A DNA stretch of 64,000 bases, from NCBI GenBank assembly GCA_022813625.1, contig JAKLMB010000007.1, positions 1 to 64,000 on the forward strand, given 5' to 3'. This document shows, piece by piece, positions 1 through 11,831 of the stretch; within the stretch, counting starts at the first letter, position 1, and each line of letters begins with the position of its first letter. The position numbers and the translations under genes were made by a program. Under the pieces are notes generated by a model. That model was given only the letters and a program-made list of their open reading frames with translations, did not search any database and was not told where the DNA came from. The stretch comes from Aaosphaeria pasadenensis. Its lineage: Eukaryota > Ascomycota > Dothideomycetes > Pleosporales.

Positions 1-3000
1 AATCTACAATATTCGGTGGTGGTGGTGGGGGGGTGGCCAGCTCACTGATGTGGCCAGCTTACTGATCAAACACGTTACGGACGGAGGGGAAGAAAGCTAT
101 TTCCGCTAACTTGGTATTTGCTCGTACCTACTAGCTACTACTAATTACCTACACATTCATTATCAACACCTCCCATAGCTACAAAGAGCTGATGATTTAT
201 GCAACAATTATGAAGACTACGTGCATCAGGTACGAGGAGGATCGAAAGAGTTCCCCTCAATCCGACTCAATTGAGTCCTTGTGTCGTCCGACTCGTTCCA
301 TGTTGGCAATCTCGCAACTCACACATACAGATAATCACCGGATTTCAATCTCACTCAATTTCTCTTCCGAGGTCTGCTCCGTACTACTATCAGGCACGGC
401 GCCTCATTCCAAAAGGAGAGCCTGCAAAGATGCCTTTGTTGCAGGCAGAATGCTTGCACACCCTCACGCGCGCGCGCACATACACACACATACTCCGTAC
501 TTGTAACTCAAGGTACACACACTCACACATGCTTTTTGAAGAGCTCGGCTGCCGCGAATTGTCTCGTGCGTTCCCAATCACCTGTAATTTGAGCTGTGCG
601 CTGCTATGCGCTGCGAGTGTGCCCCGCTCCCCCCTCCCCTCCAGGAGTCCAGGATGAATTGGGCCTTGATCCTTACGAGGCATGGCAGGGCATGGCATGG
701 CCAGCGGGAAAACACCTTGACACGCAGACAGCGGACGGCGCCGCCTCGCCAGCACATACCCAGCCAATTGGTTGTCTCCCGGATTGACCACTCACTACTT
801 TACTAGTATACAAGTAGTCCTCGCGGCTTCACGGGCGATGACACTACTGATATCCAAATGAAACTGCACTTGGCTGGCTAAAACATCCCTTCCTCACCTC
901 CAGCGACTTTTGCGATTCAGTTTCCACAGAGAATCAGAAACTCAAAAAAGAAAATAGCCCCTCCTTTTCCCATCTCCCGGCATGGCCGGTGTCATGGAAG
1001 ACTCTTCGTTCGTTTTTGCGACAGTCCCCCCCGCGCTAGGACATTTCCCGTAATTCTCTAGAAGATAGGGCCGCCTTGCGCTCCTGTTTCAGCATGGTGG
1101 CCTATTCGCATTGGCAATATGAGCGAGAGCACAGGCGCTGACCGAAGGCCTATTACACAGACATTATTGCTGAGGAAATTGTGTTGAGGTAGGTATGTCG
1201 AGGAATAGACAAAGAGACAACAAAGATCCGGAGGTGAGAAGAGGATGATAGACGTTGGCATATCCAACAACCATTCTTTGCGCTAATCCATCCAGCACAA
1301 GAGACATGCAAGTGCAGCGTACTACGCCTTCTGCGACGGTGCAGCCCACGTGTATGGTGCAGGCCAGACGGATAGCATGGTGCTCGAATCGTACTCGTAC
1401 CTGGCCTCTGGGCACATTTCACAGGCTGATGAAGGGACGAAAGCTTTTGTGTGGACGCTGAACAGTCACAGAAGTGGACCAAACCCACCCTCTCCCTCAT
1501 TCTTCTCTCATATCCATCCAGCTCGAAGCTAGCCCCGCCCTACGTTGCCCGTTTGAAGCCACCGTCACAGGAGCCCCTCCATCCGCTTCCACGCGAATGA
1601 TTATGCGAATTAGGGCTTGGTGCCACTCCTCTTTTTTTCTTCCGGCCATTTCCTAGGGTTGAAGGAATTGTGGGTGTCCTTGCTCGTTTCCCTTTTGCTG
1701 GGCTCCGGTATTTGTGTGTCTGGAATCTGGACTTTGTTGTTGTGCGGGCAACCGCCAAAACCTTTGCATTGTGGGTAGTCGTCAACGCGCCGGCCTGCTT
1801 TTGGTATCAACAAACCGGTCAAGCAGGACATATTGGCAAACCACTTCGACTTCCCTTCACCAAACACTGAACAACGCGAAACTCGAAAAAGGCTGCTGAA
1901 CCGTAGCAGGGTTCAGAGATATCCTTGCGCTTAGTATGCAGATTAGGAGATCGAACCACCACCTCGCGATTGTGCGCATCCAGGCCAACTAGTACACTTA
2001 ATAAGACAGCACCAGTTATACCTCTACTGTCTTGGGTGCTCTTCTCCCCAAAAGCCATCGCCCCTACAGACTGACCTACTGTCACAATAGATAGCATTCG
2101 GATTATACGATGCGAATTCTTATCTCGATTGAGGCTTTCTATTTGAATACACGAGCGAGCCTGTGACAGAATGATCCTCTCAACTTTGGTGAGGGGGGAG
2201 GGGAGGAGGGGAAGGGGGGCTGTTGCAGAGCAACAATGCGCAGCGCACCCTCCATGGATGCGAGTCAAGTCAAACTTTCTAGAATCATATTGCACACATG
2301 TTATGCTGCGTTATTGACAAGGCGTACCCGGCAACCTCACCGCAACATCCAAAAGTTGCGGGGCGTGCTACTCCGTCCTCTCGTGCCGTACGCACTGTAG
2401 GCGACTTACCGAACGGCACCCGGCTCAACAGTCGCTAGATACCGGGACAAGATCACTTTTTAGGGTTCTGTCCTGAAGGATTCATCAGCAACAAGCACGC
2501 AGATGAGCGGTATGCGTCTTGGACACGTCAAGTTGTTCGTTCCCGTTGGAGGAGAATTCGTACCTGCCCGCCTACATACAGACAAATGGCGTTTTCGCGA
2601 CCTCGGCAGAGATTCGATGGGACGGATACCGAGTAGATGCCCTTTCCTCCAACTTGTGGGGGAATGAATGCACATGGGCTGTTTCTGTGTGACCTTGGGG
2701 ATCTCCAGTGGATGCACATCATCGAGAGCGTGACCACGGGTAGAGACAGGTGTTTGACAGAGATAGATGGATGGCTCATCTATATATATGTTGCGTCGAG
2801 CATTGCGATGCATCATGTACCCCGTACATGGGCAGATCTACCAAACGTATATGAAGCACTACAGATGTCCAATTACCTGCGGAGTACAGAACAATGGATG
2901 TATGTATGTACTCGTTGTAGGCAGACGGATTCCCACATGCTACTTGTTATTGAAGGGAAGAATAAACACATGCAACAAAGCGACCAACCAACCCCCGGAT

Positions 3001-3888
3001 CGTCGTATTATTTATTGCTGCAGTTAGGCCCGCATTGCCCATTATCATTATTTTCATTATTATTCGAGTCGTCTTTGCGCTTGCATGCTACCCTACCTTT
3101 TATCCAACCCGTCCAAAGACACAATAAGTCACGTGGTCATCGATTCAACGCAGGGAGGAGGCGTCTCATAAGACCCAAATAATAATAAGGTGGAGGACAA
3201 CTGGACTGGGAGGTTATTAATTGAATTAGTGTAGTAGCTCTTCTCTATTCTTCCCCTACTGCTCAGTTCTTCCCTTACTACTACTCGTACTGTGCCTAGC
3301 TACTTTGTACCTACGAGTACTAGACTCTTATGCCTTCCTTTATGGGTGCAAGCGACTGCCAGTAACGTCTTGTAACTATTCTACCTACGTACGGTGGCCC
3401 TGCGATTCCTGTAAACCTCCTTCCGCCGGTCATACACCCCCCAAATATCCCATAGACCATAGCCTTGCACTCCCCACACACCCTCTCTCTCCGATTCTCA
3501 TCTCATCTTTTCTCACTCTTACTCCTACTCTCTCTCTTGATCGTGCTGGTTCTGCCATACTACTCGTTACTCCACTGTTGCTCGGCGCGAATGTGAGCGC
3601 TCTCATTCGTATTCAGCGCCCACCGGTGCCGCCCCCCCTCAGCCCAATCAGTTCCTCCACAGGAGCAACACCTCTTTCAACCCTGGCCTTAAGACGCGGA
3701 GTTCTTAGACTTTTTGCGTCTATCGCCTTGTGAGAATCCCTAATCCGCAGTCAGGCTACTGCTATTCCCCTCGTTATCAGTCGCGACAGCGGCCACTTTT
3801 CCTCTCTTCTCCTCTCCTCTCCTCTTTCTCGCACACAGACTAGCCCGCACACCTCCCTGGATCTGCGTGCGCCGCCGAACCCATCGCG
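1..3888. other. Non-coding upstream region of the Ras exchange factor gene
   Basis: No convincing gene is seen over about 3.9 kb: open frames are short, overlap on both strands and lack recognisable domains or splice logic. About 3240-3880 is pyrimidine-rich, with CT runs just before the start codon, and looks like promoter plus 5' leader of the gene starting at 3889. A CA/GT-rich microsatellite lies near 465-530. TACTCCGTAC at 491-500 is one copy of a motif recurring in non-coding DNA across the window. Confidence 0.6.
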
Positions 3889-6800
3889 ATGAACGGCTTC
3901 AGCGGTACAGTGGCCCCTCCAGGCGGCATGTACGTGCGGGCACTCTACGATTACGAAGCAGACGACCGGACGAGTTTGAGCTTTCGCCAGGGCGACATTA
4001 TACAGGTCATAACTCAGCTGGAGAGTGGATGGTGGGATGGAGTGATCAATGGTGTTCGGGGATGGTTCCCGAGTAATTACTGCGCAGTCGTGCCTCGCCC
4101 GACCGAAGAGTTGGAGAACGAGGTGAACGGCGGAGAGCTGGAGGACGATCAGGATACCCAGTCGCTGGGAGGCACCGAATATACAAACTCAGACACCGAG
4201 TCTGTCAATGGTAACGACACGTCGCTGCCGATCGAACGAAACGGAAATAGGGAGCAAGAGGAGGCTGCATTTTGGATCCCACAGGCGACCCCAGATGGAA
4301 GGTTGTTCTACTTCAACACGCTCACCGGTGTGAGCACCATGGAGCTTCCTCTGGAGACACCAGGAGTAAATGAGAACGGCCCGAGAGACCGCGCAAATGT
4401 CTTCATACCAGACTCTTCGAGACCGCCTGCAGAGCTAATGGCTTCTGGTTACAACATCGAAGACACAGACGACGAGAATTCGGCGTCCGACTTCGAAGGC
4501 CCAGGAATGATGGGTTCTCACAGCTCACTGGTAAGAATTGGTCACACAAACTCCTGAACTATGCTTACGATCTTTTCAGCCCGCCCGCAAACGGATATCA
4601 GACGGCGCGTCCCCAGCAACATCTGTAGACTCCTTGCATGCTACTTCACCGTTAACACGATCGGCTCAAGACACGAACGGGATGAGCTTTACAGGCGCGA
4701 CTATGCCACCCATGGGAACATCAACAACATCCTTTGTGAACAACCATCTGGGTGGGGCTCCGACGACCGTTGCCTCGTCTCGTCGATTCTACGACGACGC
4801 CGTTAATCCAGTCCCTCTTACCTGGAATAAGATGGTGGATGACATGCAGCGAGCTGTCGATCGCTACCGTCAAGCCATCAACAACAGCGACCGTTCCGAA
4901 TTCGTGAAGCGGGCAGAAGACATTTCAGATCATCTGCGATTGCTACTCGCGGCTGGCTCTGGCACGACCGACAACCATTCTGGAAATCCCTCAATTATCT
5001 CTACAAACAAAGCATTATACCCCCATTTCCGCGAGACCATGTCGCGTTTCTCTAAGTTGGTCCTGTCGTCACACATCGCTGCTGCCGACTTTCCCCCACC
5101 AGACTCATACTCTAAATGCCTCAAAGAAGCAGACGGCGTGCTCAATGGAGTTTATGGATTCGTTGAGGTGGCCAGACAACAGCGTGGCGAGGAAATCCCT
5201 CGCCTTGTCCCTGGCTTTGTCGTCGGCAGCAATTCCGGAGGAAGCTGGCACAACAATGGCGTAGAAACACGAGATTCTTCATCATCGTCTCTGACCTTTA
5301 TTGATGAGGAAGGATTTGAGCCTCTTATCGAACCCACCGTCAAGCTTGACAACCGCATGTTGGAAAGACTAGAAGACATTAGGCGATTGATCATTCCGAG
5401 CATGCGACGACTGGAAGAACAACTGACTGTCCGAGAAAGGATTGTCACGCCTTATAGGCACCAAATCATTGGAGACAATGTTTGCAATACAGCTGGCAGA
5501 TTGCTTGATTTGTGCCGCCCATGGATTTCGGCTGTGGAGTCCATTAACCTGTCTTCGTTATCGGCCAACGGACAAGGGAAGGGACAACAGCTTAGCGAGT
5601 TCAGCGTTTACAAGCAGAAGATTTATGACCTAGTCTCCGAGTTGGTTATTTCTGCGCAAGGGGTCGCTGCACCACTACCTGATGAGTGGGCTGGAGTACG
5701 AGGTGACTCTTTGGAAGATCGACTTGCTGCCGTGCGAAATGTCACGAGGGACTTGGAGGCCAACCTCGCCCAGCAGTACGGATTGCTCCAACAGCTGTCT
5801 GAAATTATTCCATTGTCAGACGTGGCCCGTATTGATTCGCGAAGGAACACCGACACAGAAATCACAACTGTACACTCACGAGGGCCATCGGTGTCTGCTA
5901 ACGGCAGACCGTTGCTTAAGGATGTACCTCAATCGCACACATATTCTGAGGGAACAGTCCTTGACGATACCAAGTTTGAGCCAGTCAGGACTACAAACAG
6001 CACCAAGAAGCTGAAGGACTTCTTCGGTGAGGTCCCTGTCATCCCTCAGAACATTGTTGAAGAGATACCCGAGTTTCTCAAGCTTGACCACGAGGGTGAG
6101 ATATCTTATGATCATAAGGTGACACCACCACAGCTCCGTGGAGGTACTCTCACAGGTCTGGTTGAACAACTCACTCGTCACGACCGTCTGGACCCTGCTT
6201 TCAATAATACGTTCCTTCTCACTTATAGATCGTTTACGACCGCCTCTGAGCTATTTGAGATGTTGGTCAAACGTTGGAGCATTCAACCTCCGTATGGACT
6301 CGCGAAGGAAGACTACCAGACCTGGGTTGAGCAAAAGCAGAAGCCTATTAGATTCCGTGTGGTTAATATTCTCAAGAGTTGGTTCGACAACTACTGGATG
6401 GAAGGCAATGACGAGGACGCGAGGATTCTTATCCAAAGGGTTTACAACTTCGCAAAGGATCATGTGGCGACTACTAGTACTCCTGGTGCTGCTCCGTTGA
6501 TGACTTCAGTTGAACAGCGCTCTCGGGGTCCAGACATGCCGACCAAGCGACTGGTGTACACTCACAACGCACAAACGCCACAGCCCATACTTCCCAAGCA
6601 CATGAAGAAGCTAAAATTCCTGGACATTGACTGCACTGAATTTGCTCGACAGCTTACTGTGATCGAGTCGAGACTGTACGGCAAGATTCGACCAACAGAA
6701 TGTCTCAACAAGACATGGCAGAAGAAGCTGGCTCCCGGCGAACCCGACCCAGCGGCGAACGTCAAGGCATTGATTGTTCATTCCAATCAATTGACTAATT

Positions 6801-7531
6801 GGGTCGCACAAATGATTCTAACACAGCAGGATGTCAAGCGACGTGTTGTCGTCATCAAACATTTCGTGACCGTGGCCGATGTAAGTTGAACCCATTGCAA
6901 GGTCAGGCAGAGTCCACATATTAACATGAACAGAAATGCCGCATGCTCAACAACTTCTCTACCCTCACGTCTATCATCTCTGCGCTAGGCACTGCACCAA
7001 TCCATCGACTTAACAGGACATGGGCTGCCGTGAACGCCAGAACCATGGCGGTCTTGGAGAATATGCGTAAACTCATGGGCAGCACCAAGAACTTTGCAGA
7101 ATACCGCGATACCCTTCACAAGGCCAATCCTCCCTGCATTCCTTTCTTCGGTGAGCACAGCAAGCTTCATTTTGTTTCACATATCTAACCAATTGCTAGG
7201 TGTGTATCTTACGGATTTGACCTTTATCGAAGACGGTATTCCCTCGTTGATCAAGAAGACCAACCTGATCAATTTTGCCAAGCGCGCAAAGACTGCCGAG
7301 GTGATTCGTGACATTCAGCAGTACCAGAACGTACCATATCCACTCCAGCCAGTCACGGAGCTACAAGACTACATCTTGACCAACATGCAATCGGCGGGTG
7401 ACGTACATGGAATGTACGAGACGAGTCTGCAGGTGGAGCCACGCGAGCGTGAAGACGAGAAGATTGCAAGGTACGCCTTGACGGCTTCGACCGTTTTTAG
7501 CACGATGACTCGTAAGGATAGTGTTTACTAA
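3889..7531 (+). CDS. Cdc25-type Ras guanine nucleotide exchange factor (SH3-WW-RasGEF)
   Basis: Exchange factor that loads GTP on Ras at the plasma membrane, upstream of cAMP/PKA and MAPK signalling; this role is family knowledge. Four exons: 3889-4530, 4580-6880, 6934-7150, 7200-7531, joining without frame breaks into about 1163 residues. An SH3 domain (ALYDYEADD ... GWFPSNY) spans about residues 12-64. A WW-like segment (FWIPQATPDGRLFYFN) lies near 127-156. RasGEF_N (GGTLTGLVEQLTRHDRLDP) begins near 734 and the catalytic RasGEF domain (DIDCTEFARQLT) near 896, running to the C-terminus. The start precedes the SH3 domain by about 12 codons with no upstream in-frame domain. Length and domain order match filamentous-fungal Cdc25 orthologues. 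All three introns have good GT..AG ends. Confidence 0.95.
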
Positions 7532-10500
7532 TCGTGATGATAGACTTCTCTCTGAGTCTGGATTCTTGTGAATGATATACCCCCCGCCACAACAGCAATT
7601 CCATAAACGACGGCGACGATCCGTCGGCAAAAACATATCCCAAAAAAAGAAAAAGAACGGTCGACGTGCTGGACGAACCTGGTTGAATGTATCAATCATC
7701 CGCAAGACATGTTGATCGAACGGCGTTCCATCGGGCCTCTGAGATACTTCCCTCTTCGCGAACGCGAGTTCAAACTACTACATATTCTTACGAAGTCAAC
7801 ATACATTAAGTCCAGATCGGGGGCGCGTATATGGTGTGTGTATATACGCCTTTTTATTTTTCCTCCCTTTTCTTCGTTTGGACCATCATATCTACGACGA
7901 TAAGCTACGATTACGACGATTTCCCACAGGCGCAAAGAGGCACGGCATTTTCCATGGCATGTTTTCTCTTTTTCTTTTCCTCTTTCCTCTTCCATATTTT
8001 GAGGTGGAGTTTTCTTTTCCTCTCTTCGTTTCTGGTTTTCCTTTGGTTCGATTGGATTCGAAGATATTTACCCTTCTTCCTTTTTTTTGGAGGGGAGATA
8101 TTGTGGGGGATTTGGTTGATGAGTTCTTGGACTATGTGAAGGGAGATTTGGTTGTGTGGATGAGAGATGTTTTTGGGGAAGAGGAAGAATGGTGGTGTTG
8201 ATCAGAGCAGGAAAGGTCTCCAGCGCAGAACTAGTCTCAGACAATTACATATTGTACAAGACAGTCAAACAGACAGCCTCAAGCGATCTAAGCATTGAAT
8301 TGGCTCATCGATATCCTGATGGATGGATGGCATAGAGACATAGATCATCATCATCAGGAAAGGAAGGACCCGCCGCCCGGGAGAATGGACGATAGGTATG
8401 GATCGTATCAATTCATTTCTATGAAAGAAGAGCACGAGGGTGTTATGAAAGTGTGTATGATTGATGTTCTGGCCTTGAGGTCTTGGTGGATACTATTCGT
8501 TTCCATCAAGGTGATCTTCAACAATTACCGTTTTTGGAGCTGGGAGGTACTCTTGATGGGGTGGATGGTGGATAGACGATGCATCGTCGGTGGGCTTTGT
8601 CACCTACGACAAGGACATGGCTTTGATGTGCTTGTCTGTACGGAGTACTCCGTACAAATAAACGCCCGTGCAGGTCAGTCATCTACGGAGTACCGTGTGA
8701 GCGAGTGATTGTCTCTTTCAAGCAGTCGATCATCCGGCCCCACGACAAAGATCGGAAAAGAAACCACAGAAAAATCGAAGAGGCTTGGGTTGCACGACCA
8801 GAGAGCGAAGAGTCTCGGCCAGATAGCCACAGTATGCAGTTCTTGAAACGAATGTGAGATGCACAGCATGGACTGGACGGACACGTCTTGGGCCGGCCAG
8901 TCGGTGGATTTCCTCGACATCACCATTATCAAAAGTAGCAACATGGGCGTTCACGCGTTCGTGCACAGAAAGTAAATAATGCCATGTCTCGACGACGTTC
9001 AGGCTCTCCCAGACGGCCGGCGACAATTGTCAGACCTCTCGCCCATATCTGGCTCGATTCCTCGCTTGTCAGTCCGGGCGGGCGAGGGCTTATCCCACTC
9101 GAGATCCGACATGGGCGGGGCGGGCAGGGCATTCGAAAGACGACAGGGAACATCCCTTACTCACCTCAACCAGTGATTTCTTGAAGCCGATCCTTTTCTC
9201 AGAGGCCAGAGTGTGCCAGACTTTTGGGCGATGCAAGGGAGAGTTTTTTTCTTTTCCTCTCCGGAGGGGGGATGCGGATGTGTAGTGTAACGCTCTCTTT
9301 TACGCCTGTTTGACCGAACGCGTAGGCAGGCCCGTTTATGCATGTAATGGCATCGTATCGGTGGAGGCGTTGCGGAGGCGGGAGGAGGCTGTATTATACC
9401 AGATCAGTTTATATCTTCGTTTCGATGTTGTATGAGCATGACAAACACTCCTTCGGGATATACTCCGTAAGCTTGTTCTATGGCAATGCTGCACTGATGG
9501 GGAATGATGTGGCCTTCTGACCGATGTGAAAGGGCAATAAACTTAGACGTCAGACAGGGCGAATTTGAATTGTCAATAGGGCCAGTCTTGTACGGAGGGG
9601 AGGAGAGGCGATTGCACTCAAGTTGCATACACTCGTCCCTGCAGTAGCCAGGAAAGGAACCGAGAAGCTGTAACCGGGGATAGACGCCGTTGAACGATCC
9701 ATGGTTACACCACAGGAGAATGACAAGATAGCCAGGGAGAGCCGCAGCGTCCTGGGATTTGACAGGTTGCTTCGATGCAAAAAGCTTGGTAGGCGCAGGT
9801 TCTCGATCCCAACTGGATCGGTAAACTTTGGGACGCAATATACCTTAAGATGCATCCTGAGATCGTGATGCTTGGTGCTTGGTACCTGGTACTACACTCG
9901 AGATTGAGTTGGAGACTTTCCCCCACAATTGCAAACTTACTGCGTAATGCATCCTTGTGCTTTTTAATCTCGGCGGCATCTGGTTTTCGTCGTCCAAGTC
10001 TTGATTTTCGTAGGCGAAGGGTAGAACTATGAGGAGTTTCTTGTCTGAAGCCTTCTTGCGATGTATCCCAATACCACGACAGCAACACCCCGTGTCCCTG
10101 GCTCTTTTGTTGCATAGTGCTTTCCCTGGGCCATTCTCCCAAGGAGAGTTTCAAATACTATTGGTACCAGTCGAACATCGATTGATTGGCTCCATTACCA
10201 TGCCTCTTTTGATGTTGCCCGCGCCCTGGACCGCACCCCCGTGCCCTCCCTCTAACTTTTATGTCTTGTGCTGTGTCACTCTCTTTAATACTTGTACTTT
10301 GCCCCATTCCCCTCTTGATCGGCACCTTCCTTCTGACTTTCTCTACTCTCTTCGTTGTTCCCTCTTCGTGCATTCGTCTTCCAATGCGCCTACTCTAATA
10401 ATTTGACCATATCCATAACGGATCCGACCCCAGTCCTTCGCTACTCAGCAAACGCCCACTGCACGACCAAACACCTTTAGCAGTAACACATTGACAAGAT

Positions 10501-10549
10501 CCGAGCATACGATATCCCAAAAGAGGAGGAGAGTAGTGCAGAAGTCACC
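7532..10549. other. 3 kb intergenic region, no supported gene
   Basis: Contains the 3' flank of the Ras exchange factor gene (T-rich stretches at 7850-8060), then DNA with only short overlapping frames. A perfect 20-bp palindrome at 8637-8656 and nearby copies of its half-site (8684-8693, 9461-9469) are the only conspicuous structures. About 10200-10549 is pyrimidine-rich and probably the promoter/leader of the GH16 gene. Confidence 0.55.
8637..8656. repeat. Perfect 20-bp palindrome containing TACGGAGTA
   Basis: TGTACGGAGTACTCCGTACA equals its own reverse complement. A further direct copy of TACGGAGTAC lies at 8684-8693. The 9-mer TACGGAGTA or its complement recurs at 491, 9461, 18032, 28271 and 55405, always outside coding exons. 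Function is unknown. Confidence 0.8.
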
Positions 10550-11831
10550 ATGTACAAGAAATTACTGGACGCACTGAGCGTCATGCCTTGTTTACTGCTA
10601 ACCATGTCTCGCCCAGGTGAGTACCATGCCGAGAGCCACAGTCTCACAGGATTGTATTTATTTCCTCATCTGACAATTCAATGTAGTGCTTGCAGACTGC
10701 GAATGCGGCTACTCACTTAACAGCACCAGCGATCCTGAGTTTGCCGTGTTCACTGACCTCATGGAGAATGACTTCCTCCACACTGTCGCAGAAAACTTGA
10801 CTACGATCGGATGGCAACCGCAAGTATACCAGATGGACGTTGGAGAGGCACGAGGGAGCTACGGAAAGAACTTCACCCTCAACAACGTCGAGGCGAATCC
10901 TTTGAAGAACAAGTTTGACTGGTCCGGCGAGGCGGAGAATGGAGGCGATGCAGGCATGCGACTGTGGGCTCGAAACGACTACTCCTCGGGTTACTTGGGC
11001 GCCGCGGAGGTTGTTTCCGTCCGAAATGATCAGAGATATGGTAGCTTCCGAGCCAGCATGAAACTTGCAACGGCAGACTCAGGAACCTGTGGGGGATTCT
11101 TCTGGGTACGACTGACAAATCTACAATTGGTGAACTTTTGGTCAGTATGGCTAACGTATCTGCAGTTCTTCAATGACTCTCAAGAAATTGATATGGAGTT
11201 CCTATCGAGAGAATTCAATCAATCAGAAGGCGCTGTCAATCTCGTGCTCCATACGATAGAGTCGGTTGCAGACGGGTACGACGCCTCGGGAACTCCTCAA
11301 TATAAAGTTGCGCATCTACCATTCCGACCGGATGATAAGTACCACGAATACCGATTCGATTGGGTCCCGGGAAGAGTTGTCTTCTATATTGATGGCGAAT
11401 TCCTCTGGAAGATGGAGGGACACGGTGTACCAGAGACTCCTGGTCGCCTGTACCTCAACCACTGGAGCAATGGGGATGCAAGGTGGTCTGGGGGCCCACC
11501 ACCGCGAGACGAATCCATGACGATCTCCTATATCAAGGCTTACTTCAACTCTACCGACGAGGAACGTAACGATAAGTACAAAGAGCGCTGTGAGAGCTTC
11601 AACGCCAGCCAAGTGTGCACTATTCCCGAGCAAATGGGAGCTCCTGATTTAGGGGGAGACAGCGGCAATGAGACTGCAAGGACCTACTTCTTCACCCAAG
11701 AAGAAAACAAAGCCCCAGGCCAGATTATCGCTCATACTAACAACAACCCTTACAGCGGCGCGGTCAAGCCGTCTACCACAACATTAGCGTCCGTAATGGT
11801 TGTTCTGTTCAGCTGCTTTCTGGTACTTTAA
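10550..11831 (+). CDS. Secreted, probably GPI-anchored GH16 family glucanase/transglycosylase-like protein
   Basis: Cell-wall or extracellular beta-glucan-acting enzyme of glycoside hydrolase family 16. Exons 10550-10616, 10687-11105 and 11166-11831 give about 383 residues. The N-terminus is a hydrophobic signal peptide spanning the first intron. The GH16 catalytic motif ExDxE is present as EIDMEF (Glu169, Asp171, Glu173), immediately after the second intron. Other GH16-like landmarks are GSFRASMKL, FDWVPGRVVFYIDG and LYLNHWSNGD. The C-terminus ends in a short hydrophobic tail (SVMVVLFSCFLVL) after a Ser/Thr-rich stretch, consistent with a GPI signal. The second intron is 60 nt and has no stop, so reading through it also leaves an open frame; its GT..AG ends, a CTAAC branch point and the GH16 fold argue that it is removed. 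The substrate (beta-1,3/1,4-glucan or chitin-glucan) cannot be told. Confidence 0.9.
11106..11165 (+). other. 60-nt in-phase, stop-free intron in the GH16 gene
   Basis: Starts GTACGA and ends CTAACGTATCTGCAG, so branch point and acceptor are good. Length is a multiple of three and no stop codon occurs, so retention would insert 20 residues just before the catalytic EIDMEF motif. Confidence 0.8.

Noticed and set aside
8295..8708. 137-codon plus-strand frame downstream of the Ras exchange factor
   Set aside because: Low-complexity start, no domain, ends across the TACGGAGTA repeats; likely chance.
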